NCBI GenBank assembly: GCA_016295005.1 | Contig: JAEDMA010000063.1 | Span: 1 to 7,611 of the forward strand | Direction of reading: 5' to 3' | From: Christensenellaceae bacterium | GTDB taxonomy: Bacteria > Bacillota > Clostridia > Christensenellales > Borkfalkiaceae | Length of the DNA: 7,611 bases | Part shown: in pieces, positions 1 through 4,313 of the stretch | Layout of the letters: each line of letters starts with the position of its first letter | Numbering within the stretch: the first letter of the stretch is position 1 | Made by a program: the position numbers and the translations under genes | The notes under the pieces: model-generated | What the model was told of the DNA's origin: nothing | What the model saw: only the letters and a program-made list of their open reading frames with translations | The model's database searches: none

Positions 1-113
1 AGGTTTTTTTCGACCGAATCAGATAAATCGTCTGCAAAAACAGTATTTGTCGGAATGATAAATAAAGAACATCCTATAATCAAGGCAAAAACGGCGGTAA
101 CTATTTTTTTCAT
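1..113 (-). CDS. spoIIIAE: SpoIIIAE, stage III sporulation protein AE (N-terminal fragment, cut by window edge)
   Basis: Only the first 37 codons are in the window; the gene continues past position 1. The ATG (113-111) overlaps the TGA of spoIIIAD in an ATGA junction, and AAAAGG lies about 7-8 nt upstream, which fixes the start. The peptide begins MKKIVTAVF, followed by a hydrophobic stretch to about residue 20 and then TVFA-DD near residues 24-29, a good Sec signal-peptide pattern with cleavage after A27. In the family, SpoIIIAE is a polytopic membrane protein of the SpoIIIA-SpoIIQ channel joining mother cell and forespore. Assignment rests mainly on position, directly after AA-AB-AC-AD, plus the signal peptide; the fragment is too short to show family motifs. 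Confidence 0.85.
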   Translation of the reverse strand, partial: MKKIVTAVFALIIGCSLFIIPTNTVFADDLSDSVEKN

Positions 114-490
114 ACAATTAACCTTTTCAGTAAATTAAATACTGCGTAAAAAATCGGAAGAGACGTTGTAAAAATAATTATTTTACCGATAAACACCAGT
201 TTGTCCGAAAGATTTTTTACCCCCATATCTTCTATAGTACCTGCTCCGAACTCAACGAGATAACCTATCGCGATTACCTTTAACAAAACGGAAAAAGTGT
301 CTTCGCCTATTCCCGTTGAAAATACCAGTTGTCTGAAAAAATCAACCGTCTGAATAATGTAATCGAGAGATAAAAAAATTATGATTACACCCGAACCGAC
401 CAGCGCTAATGGCGCCAGATCGCTGTTAACGCTTTTCAAATATACTATTGTAATTGCGAACAATATTGCCAGGGAGACTATTTTAACCAT
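110..490 (-). CDS. spoIIIAD: SpoIIIAD, stage III sporulation protein AD
   Basis: This is a 126-aa integral membrane protein, a normal length for SpoIIIAD. Hydrophobic segments lie at about residues 3-18, 26-46, 63-75 and 99-122. The conserved central part is recognisable: KVIAIGYLVEFGAGTIEDMG at about 71-90, followed by a K near 97 and GKIIIF near 102. In the family it forms part of the mother-cell-side membrane complex of the SpoIIIA-SpoIIQ channel that supports forespore development after engulfment. The ATG follows the spoIIIAC stop after a single base (TGA-A-ATG) and no clear Shine-Dalgarno sequence precedes it, so translation is probably coupled. Its stop overlaps the spoIIIAE start. Nothing looks truncated. 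Confidence 0.95.
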   Translation of the reverse strand: MVKIVSLAILFAITIVYLKSVNSDLAPLALVGSGVIIIFLSLDYIIQTVDFFRQLVFSTGIGEDTFSVLLKVIAIGYLVEFGAGTIEDMGVKNLSDKLVFIGKIIIFTTSLPIFYAVFNLLKRLIV

Positions 491-491
491 T

Positions 492-689
492 TCAATATAA
501 ATAAAAAATATTTTTTATCGTTTCGAACAATTCGCTTATCATATTTATAACAAGAGTCAGAACAATAATAAGTCCCGCAAGAGAAACAAGCGTTGCTATA
601 TCGTCTCTGTCGCTTTTTTTTAATACCTGTGTGATTACGGTTATCAAAATTCCTATTGCCGCTATCTTAAATATAACGTTTATATCCAT
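492..689 (-). CDS. spoIIIAC: SpoIIIAC, stage III sporulation protein AC
   Basis: This 65-aa protein matches the usual size of SpoIIIAC. It starts MDINVIFKIAAIGI and has two membrane segments, at about residues 6-22 and 32-50. They are joined by a short polar loop (KKSDRDD, about 24-30), and a charged amphipathic tail follows. The family is a small mother-cell membrane component of the SpoIIIA channel. The ATG directly follows the TAA of spoIIIAB with no gap, and a weak GGTGAT lies in the end of that gene, so coupling is likely. The order AB-AC-AD is the conserved sporulation order, which makes the assignment secure despite the small size. Confidence 0.94.
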   Translation of the reverse strand: MDINVIFKIAAIGILITVITQVLKKSDRDDIATLVSLAGLIIVLTLVINMISELFETIKNIFYLY

Positions 690-1142
690 TTATATCACCA
701 TAATAAGTATTGCGATTCCCGTCAGAAAGCCGAGTTTAATATACAATGGCCTATACTTTTTTAACTCGATTTCCGACAAATCCGACAACCCGGAAAGTTT
801 TACGTTTAATTCGTTTAATTCCTTTAATTGCGTTTCCTTATCTTTTTTCCCGACCCCGTTAACGTAATCCGCAAATAATGCCTTTTCATCTGCTTTTAAG
901 TATTCAGGTAAAACATTATCGGAAGAAAATTTTGAAATCGACGTTTTAAAATCGCCGTCCGGCGAAAAATCTTCTATAATTTCGGAAAGCCTTTTTTGAC
1001 CAAACGATACTTCGGATATAAGCCTCTTGTTAAAGCATGAGAAATCCTTGAAAAACTTACACCTTTTTACATATTTTTCTGATAAAACTATTCCGAATAC
1101 GGTACATATAAAACAACATATTATACCAAAAAACAGTCTCAC
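690..1142 (-). CDS. spoIIIAB: SpoIIIAB, stage III sporulation protein AB
   Basis: This 150-aa protein has the bitopic SpoIIIAB layout. It has an N-terminal membrane segment (about 2-19), a charged helical cytoplasmic region (about 21-130) and a C-terminal membrane segment (about 133-150). The family signature is visible at about 90-105 as FADYVNGVGKKDKETQ, the usual 'LG-x2-D-x3-Q' region. SpoIIIAB-type proteins resemble the inner-membrane platform of type II secretion systems and are thought to work with the SpoIIIAA ATPase. The start is GTG at 1142-1140, overlapping the spoIIIAA stop as GTGA. AAGGAG at 1153-1148 lies 5 nt upstream and supports this start. The protein is slightly shorter than the Bacillus subtilis one but appears complete. 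Confidence 0.94.
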   Translation of the reverse strand: MRLFFGIICCFICTVFGIVLSEKYVKRCKFFKDFSCFNKRLISEVSFGQKRLSEIIEDFSPDGDFKTSISKFSSDNVLPEYLKADEKALFADYVNGVGKKDKETQLKELNELNVKLSGLSDLSEIELKKYRPLYIKLGFLTGIAILIMVI

Positions 1143-2002
1143 TTTATCTCCTTAAAGTTTTCGTCATATATTCTTTCGATTAGGCCGGCATGTCCGCTTC
1201 CTCTTAAAAACACATATCTTTCGAATATTCCGTCAATAAAATATTCGTTTTTCTTTAATGTTTCTGCATTATAACCGTGCGCCGAAGCAATAACCTTTAC
1301 ACCCGTTAAAACGGTTTTATTTACCGCAAGCCAGTCCTTTTCGATCAATTCGTCAAAAACAACCACCGACGGCGACAACGACCTTATTCCGCATTCGAAA
1401 ACATATTCTTTACTCGAATAAGCGATTTTATCCAAATTTTTCCCTTGTACATTGACAAATTCACCGCGTTCGTCGCATATCAGAATTTGTTCTCGTTGCG
1501 GTAAGTTTTTTACTAAGTCTTTTAAAATCGTCGTTTTCCCAAACCCCGGCGGCGAAACTATTAAAGTGTTTAGAATTCTACCCTCTTTTCTGATAAAAGG
1601 TATTATCTTTTTTGAACAACCAACGATTTCGTGTGGAACACGAAAAATTAACGACGTGATATTTTTTACCGTAACAATACCGTTTTTATCATAAACGCAT
1701 TCGCCGGCAATACCGCATCTCGTTCCGTCGCCACAAGTAAGAAACCCTTCTTTCAACCTTTCGTTAAACGCATATAAGGAATTGTCCGTCATGGCGGTAA
1801 TAATATACTCAATATCCCCGGACGTACATACTGCGCAATTCTGCGCGTAGCCCGACAACCCTTTGTCCGATATAAAATAGAACTCGTTGTCGTACTTTAT
1901 CGTAATCGGAAAGCCCTTTCTGACGCGAATTTCGCTTATTTTATCCGAATTAAGTTTTTTTAAAGCGTTTTGAATGCTCGGCGGAAAAATTTCATAAATC
2001 AC
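1139..2002 (-). CDS. spoIIIAA: SpoIIIAA, AAA+/secretion-type ATPase of the SpoIIIA channel
   Basis: This 287-aa protein is the first gene of the spoIIIA operon. The N-terminal part carries the ISEIRVRKG motif (about 22-30). The ATPase core has Walker A SPPGFGKTT (150-158), the CDERGEF motif (176-182), the GIRSLSP segment (205-211), Walker B VVVFDEL (213-219) and ASAHGY (249-254). These are typical SpoIIIAA landmarks. The family is a cytoplasmic mother-cell ATPase presumed to energise the SpoIIIA-SpoIIQ channel. The start is GTG at 2002-2000, with AAAAGG at 2019-2014 about 11 nt upstream; the nearest ATG (1995-1993) is out of frame. The operon is expected to be sigma-E dependent. CATAAAAA at 2032-2025 resembles a sigma-E -10 box, but I see no matching -35, so no promoter is called. 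The Walker A position normally filled by G/A is S150, and the segment after Walker B reads LIEKDW. Confidence 0.95.
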   Translation of the reverse strand: MIYEIFPPSIQNALKKLNSDKISEIRVRKGFPITIKYDNEFYFISDKGLSGYAQNCAVCTSGDIEYIITAMTDNSLYAFNERLKEGFLTCGDGTRCGIAGECVYDKNGIVTVKNITSLIFRVPHEIVGCSKKIIPFIRKEGRILNTLIVSPPGFGKTTILKDLVKNLPQREQILICDERGEFVNVQGKNLDKIAYSSKEYVFECGIRSLSPSVVVFDELIEKDWLAVNKTVLTGVKVIASAHGYNAETLKKNEYFIDGIFERYVFLRGSGHAGLIERIYDENFKEIK

Positions 2003-2046
2003 TTTTTATTAAACCTTTTATATATTTTTATGTAAAAAATTATTTA

Positions 2047-2089
2047 AAAAGAACAAGGGCCCTACCTTTTTTCGGTAAGACCCTTTGTT
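2047..2089 (-). terminator. Intrinsic terminator of the lgt-like gene
   Basis: On the minus strand AACAAAGGGTCTTACC pairs with GGTAGGGCCCTTGTT around a GAAAAAA loop. The stem has 15 pairs (two G-T wobbles) and one bulged A, and is followed by CTTTTTAAAT. It lies just after the stop of the lgt-like gene (2107) and before spoIIIAA, so spoIIIA should be transcribed from its own promoter. The plus strand lacks a T-tract after the hairpin, so it acts in one direction only. Confidence 0.9.
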
Positions 2090-2106
2090 AATTACATATA
2101 TTGATT

Positions 2107-2946
2107 TTATTTATCTTTGATTACGTCTTCCGCAACATTTTCGACATTTTCTTCTTTTAATTCCTGTTTCGGCAGAAAGTACGGAATCTTTTTCACCGCG
2201 TAAAATACCAATAAAAAGATACCGCCCGCAATAAATATAATCGACTGCCATTGTGACGGAAACATTCCCATAAAGAAAGTTCTTTCCGTAACGTCGCCAC
2301 GGAAAATTTCGATAATAAATCTCCAAACACCGTAAGAGATTAAATAAATAGGCATCGTAATATTACAACGATATTTCAATAAAAGTATCGTCAATATTGC
2401 AAAAAGAATAAACAGGAATATCGCTTCGTACAATTGAACGGGAACCCTGTACGCCCCGTGATTATAAATAACAAAACCCGTAGACGCTTCCATTCCGTAG
2501 CAACAGCCCGCCATAAGGCAACCTATTCTTCCGAATGCGTGCGCAACGGTTATGCAGGAAGGCGCAGTATTTAATATAATCGGAAATTGTTTTTTGGGAA
2601 GCCCTTTATTATTCCCCGTAAACATAAACTTCCCGATAAAAAAGTAAGCAAAAATAAATACGGCCGCACCCCCGATGAAACCACCCATAGCGGTTATGCC
2701 GTTGTATTTGAATACACCTTCGGCAATCCAGGTATAAACAGATTGATATAAAGCGGCGGCGCCGAAACCTAAAACTATTGCGATTATCGCTACATAAAAC
2801 GAAAAATCCTGCACGTCGTTAGACATTCCTAATCTTTTAGTAAACAAAAAATAACATAACAAGCATACTAAAATGCCGACGCCGATACAAATACCGTATA
2901 ACGTAACGCTTTGACCTAAAAATGTAAATAACGGATACGGATACAT
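2107..2946 (-). CDS. lgt: Lgt-family membrane protein (prolipoprotein diacylglyceryl transferase family, variant active site)
   Basis: This 279-aa protein has about seven hydrophobic segments and the Lgt fold signature. Features in order are a TLYGIC segment (Y17), a GITAMGGFIGG segment (83-93), HAFGRIGCLMAGCCYG (136-151), RVPVQLYEA (167-175) and YGVWRFIIEIFRGD (215-228), then an acidic cytoplasmic tail from about 260. Lgt transfers diacylglycerol from phosphatidylglycerol to the lipobox cysteine of prolipoproteins at the membrane. R140, R219 and E223 line up with conserved Lgt residues. However, the usual GRxGNF-x-N-x-E motif reads GRIGCLMAGC, so the conserved Asn and Glu are both Cys, and the usual His of the SFHGG segment appears to be M87. 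It is therefore a variant Lgt-clade protein whose exact substrate is uncertain. The ATG has AAGGAG (2961-2956) about 9 nt upstream. The gene is monocistronic, with its own promoter and terminator. Confidence 0.85.
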   Translation of the reverse strand: MYPYPLFTFLGQSVTLYGICIGVGILVCLLCYFLFTKRLGMSNDVQDFSFYVAIIAIVLGFGAAALYQSVYTWIAEGVFKYNGITAMGGFIGGAAVFIFAYFFIGKFMFTGNNKGLPKKQFPIILNTAPSCITVAHAFGRIGCLMAGCCYGMEASTGFVIYNHGAYRVPVQLYEAIFLFILFAILTILLLKYRCNITMPIYLISYGVWRFIIEIFRGDVTERTFFMGMFPSQWQSIIFIAGGIFLLVFYAVKKIPYFLPKQELKEENVENVAEDVIKDK

Positions 2947-2970
2947 AATTAAATACTCCTTATATATGCA

Positions 2971-2999
2971 ATTATATATCCCTCCTTAAAAAAAGTCAA
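2971..2999 (-). promoter_or_regulatory. Sigma-A promoter of the lgt-like gene
   Basis: On the minus strand TTGACT (2999-2994) and TATAAT (2976-2971) are separated by 17 nt, an almost perfect vegetative promoter. Transcription should start near 2963-2965, leaving a leader of only about 18-20 nt that just accommodates the AAGGAG ribosome binding site at 2961-2956. This predicts strong, constitutive housekeeping expression with no room for leader regulation. Confidence 0.88.
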
Positions 3000-3026
3000 G
3001 AAATATAAAATTTATTAGATAAATAT

Positions 3027-3055
3027 TTGCAAATCTCTTAATAAACGTGTATAAT
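3027..3055 (+). promoter_or_regulatory. Sigma-A promoter of tRNA-Ser
   Basis: TTGCAA (3027-3032), a 17-nt spacer and TATAAT (3050-3055) form a near-consensus promoter. The predicted start at about 3062 lies some 5 nt before the mature tRNA 5' end. It is back to back with the lgt-like gene's promoter; the two -35 boxes are 27 bp apart. Confidence 0.85.
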
Positions 3056-3066
3056 GGTAAAAGCAA

Positions 3067-3157
3067 GGAAAAGTATCGAAGTGGTCGTAACGAGCTGCAC
3101 TCGAAATGCAGTTGTCCGGTTTCGGGCACATGGGTTCGAATCCCATCTTTTCCGCCA
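3067..3157 (+). tRNA. tRNA-Ser (anticodon CGA), CCA encoded
   Basis: The gene folds as a class II tRNA. The acceptor GGAAAAG (3067-3073) pairs with CTTTTCC (3147-3153), followed by discriminator G3154 and an encoded CCA (3155-3157). The anticodon stem CTGCA/TGCAG (3095-3099 / 3107-3111) encloses the loop CTCGAAA with anticodon CGA (3102-3104), which reads UCG serine codons. A long variable arm (about 3113-3128, TGTCCG/CGGGCA) and a T arm ATGGG-TTCGAAT-CCCAT (3130-3146) complete it. The long variable arm with G discriminator is typical of serine tRNAs. It is a single-gene unit with its own promoter and a hairpin terminator just downstream. Confidence 0.96.
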
Positions 3158-3163
3158 ACGTCA

Positions 3164-3210
3164 AAAAACCGCTATTTTTGAGCCAAAAATGCTTAAAAAC
3201 GGCGGTTTTT
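3164..3210 (+). terminator. Terminator-like hairpin after tRNA-Ser
   Basis: AAAAACCGC (3164-3172) pairs with GCGGTTTTT (3202-3210), with the T-run forming the 3' arm. Inside it ATTTTTG/CAAAAAT (3174-3180 / 3184-3190) makes a second hairpin with a 3-nt loop. Its place 7 nt after the tRNA CCA fits a tRNA transcript terminator. The composite two-stem shape is less standard than a single stem, so confidence is moderate. Confidence 0.65.
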
Positions 3211-3228
3211 GCTATATTTCGCACTTTA

Positions 3229-3300
3229 AAATGTGCCTTATTTCTCCAAATGTGCCCAATTTTTGTGGCTAAAATTTTAAATGTTACTAAAAAGTGTTAC
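3229..3300. repeat. Short paired direct repeats downstream of tRNA-Ser
   Basis: AAATGTGCC occurs twice in the same orientation (3229-3237 and 3248-3256), followed by TGTTAC twice (3282-3287 and 3295-3300, 13 bp apart). They sit in the gene-free stretch after the tRNA. Short spaced direct repeats beside a tRNA 3' end can be integrase arm-type sites of an integrated element, but no integrase is present here. Chance is possible for such short words, and the function is unknown. Confidence 0.35.
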
Positions 3301-3359
3301 CAAATTTTTTCTTTTTATCGGAAGTTTCTCCTCACATAAGATAATACAATAAAAACATT

Positions 3360-3387
3360 TTGAGATTTTTATAAATTATGATAGAAT
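3360..3387 (+). promoter_or_regulatory. Putative sigma-A promoter for the tandem structured leader
   Basis: TTGAGA (3360-3365) and TAGAAT (3382-3387) each match consensus at 5 of 6 positions, with a 16-nt spacer. The predicted start at about 3394-3395 coincides with the first base of the closing helix of the first repeat copy. The region is A/T-rich, so a chance match cannot be excluded. The second copy has no comparable -35. Confidence 0.5.
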
Positions 3388-3545
3388 AACTATAAGAAGT
3401 AAGGTTTTTGTCTTACGATAAAAACTTTTAAAACCCTAACGGGTTTTTGCAAAAACGATAGTTTTTGCACTTCTCGTTTGAAAAAGCATCAGTTTTCCTT
3501 GAAAATGCGCTTCGCGCGCTTTCATATATAAATTTCGGCATTATA
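3388..3545 (+). repeat. Tandem 158-bp repeat, copy 1
   Basis: This is the first of two head-to-tail copies with a period of exactly 158 bp. The first 137 bp (3388-3524) match copy 2 at 128 positions with no gaps; the last 21 bp are diverged but still alignable. It contains four hairpins and a closing helix (see the ncRNA entry), ending with TGAAAATGCGC/GCGCGCTTTCA around a TTC loop (3500-3524). Open frames crossing it are byproducts of the repeat. I found no further copy in this window. Confidence 0.93.
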
Positions 3546-3682
3546 AACTATAAGAAGCAAAGTTTTTGTCTTACGACAAAAAATTTTAAAACCCTGACGG
3601 GTTTTTGCAAAAACTATCGTTTTTGCGCTTCTCGTTTGAAAAAACATCAGTTTTCCTTGAAAATGCGCTTCGCGCGCTTTCA
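3395..3682 (+). ncRNA. Candidate structured RNA / leader formed by the tandem repeats
   Basis: In copy 1, P1 AGAAGT/ACTTCT (3395-3400 / 3469-3474) closes three arms. P2 pairs 3401-3411 with 3418-3428 (11 bp, loop CTTACG). P3 is AAAACCC-TAAC-GGGTTTT (3430-3447). P4 is GCAAAAAC-GATA-GTTTTTGC (3449-3468). A further hairpin P5 lies at 3500-3524. Copy 2 has the same elements 158 bp downstream. The last P1 pair is T-A in copy 1 and C-G in copy 2, a compensatory change. Two P2 changes turn G-T wobbles into A-T or G-C pairs, and one turns G-C into G-A. A promoter precedes it and two small genes follow. The strand and its existence as an RNA are inferences; a DNA-level mobile repeat with palindromes is the main alternative. 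Confidence 0.45.
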
Positions 3683-3703
3683 GACAAAACTTCCGATTTT
3701 ATA
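3546..3703 (+). repeat. Tandem 158-bp repeat, copy 2
   Basis: This second copy follows copy 1 directly. Its P1 is AGAAGC (3553-3558) with GCTTCT (3627-3632), and its P4 loop reads TATC where copy 1 has GATA. The final hairpin is at 3658-3682. The unit ends about 10 bp before the ATG of the 109-aa gene, so the repeats occupy the whole upstream region of that gene. No Shine-Dalgarno sequence lies between the unit and that ATG. Confidence 0.93.
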
Positions 3704-3713
3704 AACTAACATT

Positions 3714-4043
3714 ATGACAAGGGAAAAATTACAGGAAATAGTAAACTTAAAAAATTTTCAAAAAATAGAAAAGGAACTCGTTAAAGAAGGCTTTTTCGAT
3801 ATGGCGAAACACCCCACCCTTAAAAAAGTAAGCCTTGTACCGATTGCACAAAGCAAAAATTTAATTCGTCTTGATTGGATAAACGATTATAAATATTCTT
3901 TTCAAGCGAACTACGTTGAATTGGTTGAACAATACCCTGAATATGATTTTATTTGGTTGCAAATCAACAAATACAACAAGCAATTAGATATGGGCGTACC
4001 ACATATTCAAAGAGTTTATGCAAAGGAAAAAGAAAACGTATGA
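3714..4043 (+). CDS. Hypothetical protein, 109 aa
   Basis: I do not recognise this protein. It starts MTREKLQEIVNLKNF and is soluble, basic and rich in Lys, aromatic residues and Asn, with no signal peptide or membrane segment. A helical N-terminal half (about 1-30) is followed by a segment with alternating polar and aromatic residues (about 50-90, including RLDWINDYKYSF), suggesting an alpha/beta fold. An in-frame TAA at 3702-3704 bounds it, so ATG 3714 is the only standard start. There is no Shine-Dalgarno sequence, and the tandem repeat ends just upstream. Its stop overlaps the start of the next small gene (ATGA). Coding status is supported by length, by this overlap and by codon use like the neighbours. 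It may belong to an element inserted next to tRNA-Ser, but that is inference. Confidence 0.72.
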   Translation: MTREKLQEIVNLKNFQKIEKELVKEGFFDMAKHPTLKKVSLVPIAQSKNLIRLDWINDYKYSFQANYVELVEQYPEYDFIWLQINKYNKQLDMGVPHIQRVYAKEKENV

Positions 4044-4147
4044 GTGATTGGTGGAAAATAGCCCCTGTTTGTCAAAATTGCGACGAATATGAAGATTGCG
4101 ACGAGCCGTGCGCTATGGCAATGGGTTTTTTACAAGGCGGTTTATAA
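4040..4147 (+). CDS. Small cysteine-rich protein, 35 aa
   Basis: This 35-codon gene begins MSDWWKIAPVC. Its ATG (4040-4042) overlaps the stop of the preceding gene as ATGA, and AAAGGA at 4022-4027 lies about 12 nt upstream. It has four cysteines spaced C11-x2-C14-x5-C20-x3-C24 within an acidic stretch (NCDEYEDCDEPC, 13-24), then a hydrophobic end FLQGGL. This spacing would suit binding of one metal ion, for example zinc or an iron-sulphur cluster. I do not recognise a family. A longer in-frame reading from 3953 exists, but it would lie almost wholly inside the previous gene, so the coupled 4040 start is preferred. The function is unknown; it is probably co-expressed with the 109-aa protein. 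Confidence 0.6.
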   Translation: MSDWWKIAPVCQNCDEYEDCDEPCAMAMGFLQGGL

Positions 4148-4253
4148 ACAGCGGATTCAAACGAAAAGTCAGAAAAATTGTAAAAAATAACTTAGTAACA
4201 AAACATAAAACATATAGTAATTTTTAATAAAATTTTTTTAATCGATAAATTTG

Positions 4254-4282
4254 TTGAAATTACGCCTTAATAATACTATAAT
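4254..4282 (+). promoter_or_regulatory. Sigma-A promoter of the acyltransferase gene
   Basis: TTGAAA (4254-4259), a 17-nt spacer and TATAAT (4277-4282) make a near-consensus vegetative promoter. The predicted start is about 4289, giving a leader of about 25 nt to ATG 4314. The promoter lies inside the apparent TTG-started extension of the reading frame and so rules that start out. The A/T-rich stretch before it (4148-4253) shows no gene and no clear terminator for the small operon. Confidence 0.82.
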
Positions 4283-4313
4283 TACCAGATTATTATATCT
4301 AAACAGGAATATT

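Noticed and set aside
60..113. Lipobox (LIIGC, residues 11-15) in SpoIIIAE
   Set aside because: The hydrophobic stretch continues past the Cys and a normal signal-peptidase site (VFA-DD) follows; family members are not lipoproteins as far as I know.
2024..2040. Sigma-E promoter for spoIIIA
   Set aside because: CATAAAAA resembles the -10 element but no -35 match is found at the right distance, so it is noted under spoIIIAA only.
2981..2987. Perfect AAGGAGG on the minus strand before the lgt-like gene
   Set aside because: It lies in the promoter spacer, upstream of the predicted transcript start and too far from the ATG; AAGGAG at 2961-2956 is the used site.
3015..3339. Three open frames on both strands around the tRNA
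   Set aside because: They overlap the tRNA-Ser gene, its promoter and its terminator, so they are chance frames.
3395..3474. Second tRNA-like gene in the repeat (about 80 nt, three arms)
   Set aside because: The arm lengths (11, 7, 8 bp) and loops do not fit tRNA; there is no T-loop TTCGA sequence, no anticodon loop and no CCA.
3388..3703. CRISPR array
   Set aside because: There are only two units of 158 bp with no short constant repeats and unique spacers, and no cas gene nearby.
3465..3704. 79-codon open frame on the plus strand
   Set aside because: It runs through both copies of the palindromic repeat, its peptide simply repeats the repeat's translation, and it has no ribosome binding site.
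4251..4313. Upstream TTG start adding 21 residues to the acyltransferase
   Set aside because: The -35 and -10 boxes lie inside this extension, and ATG 4314 has its own AGGA site.
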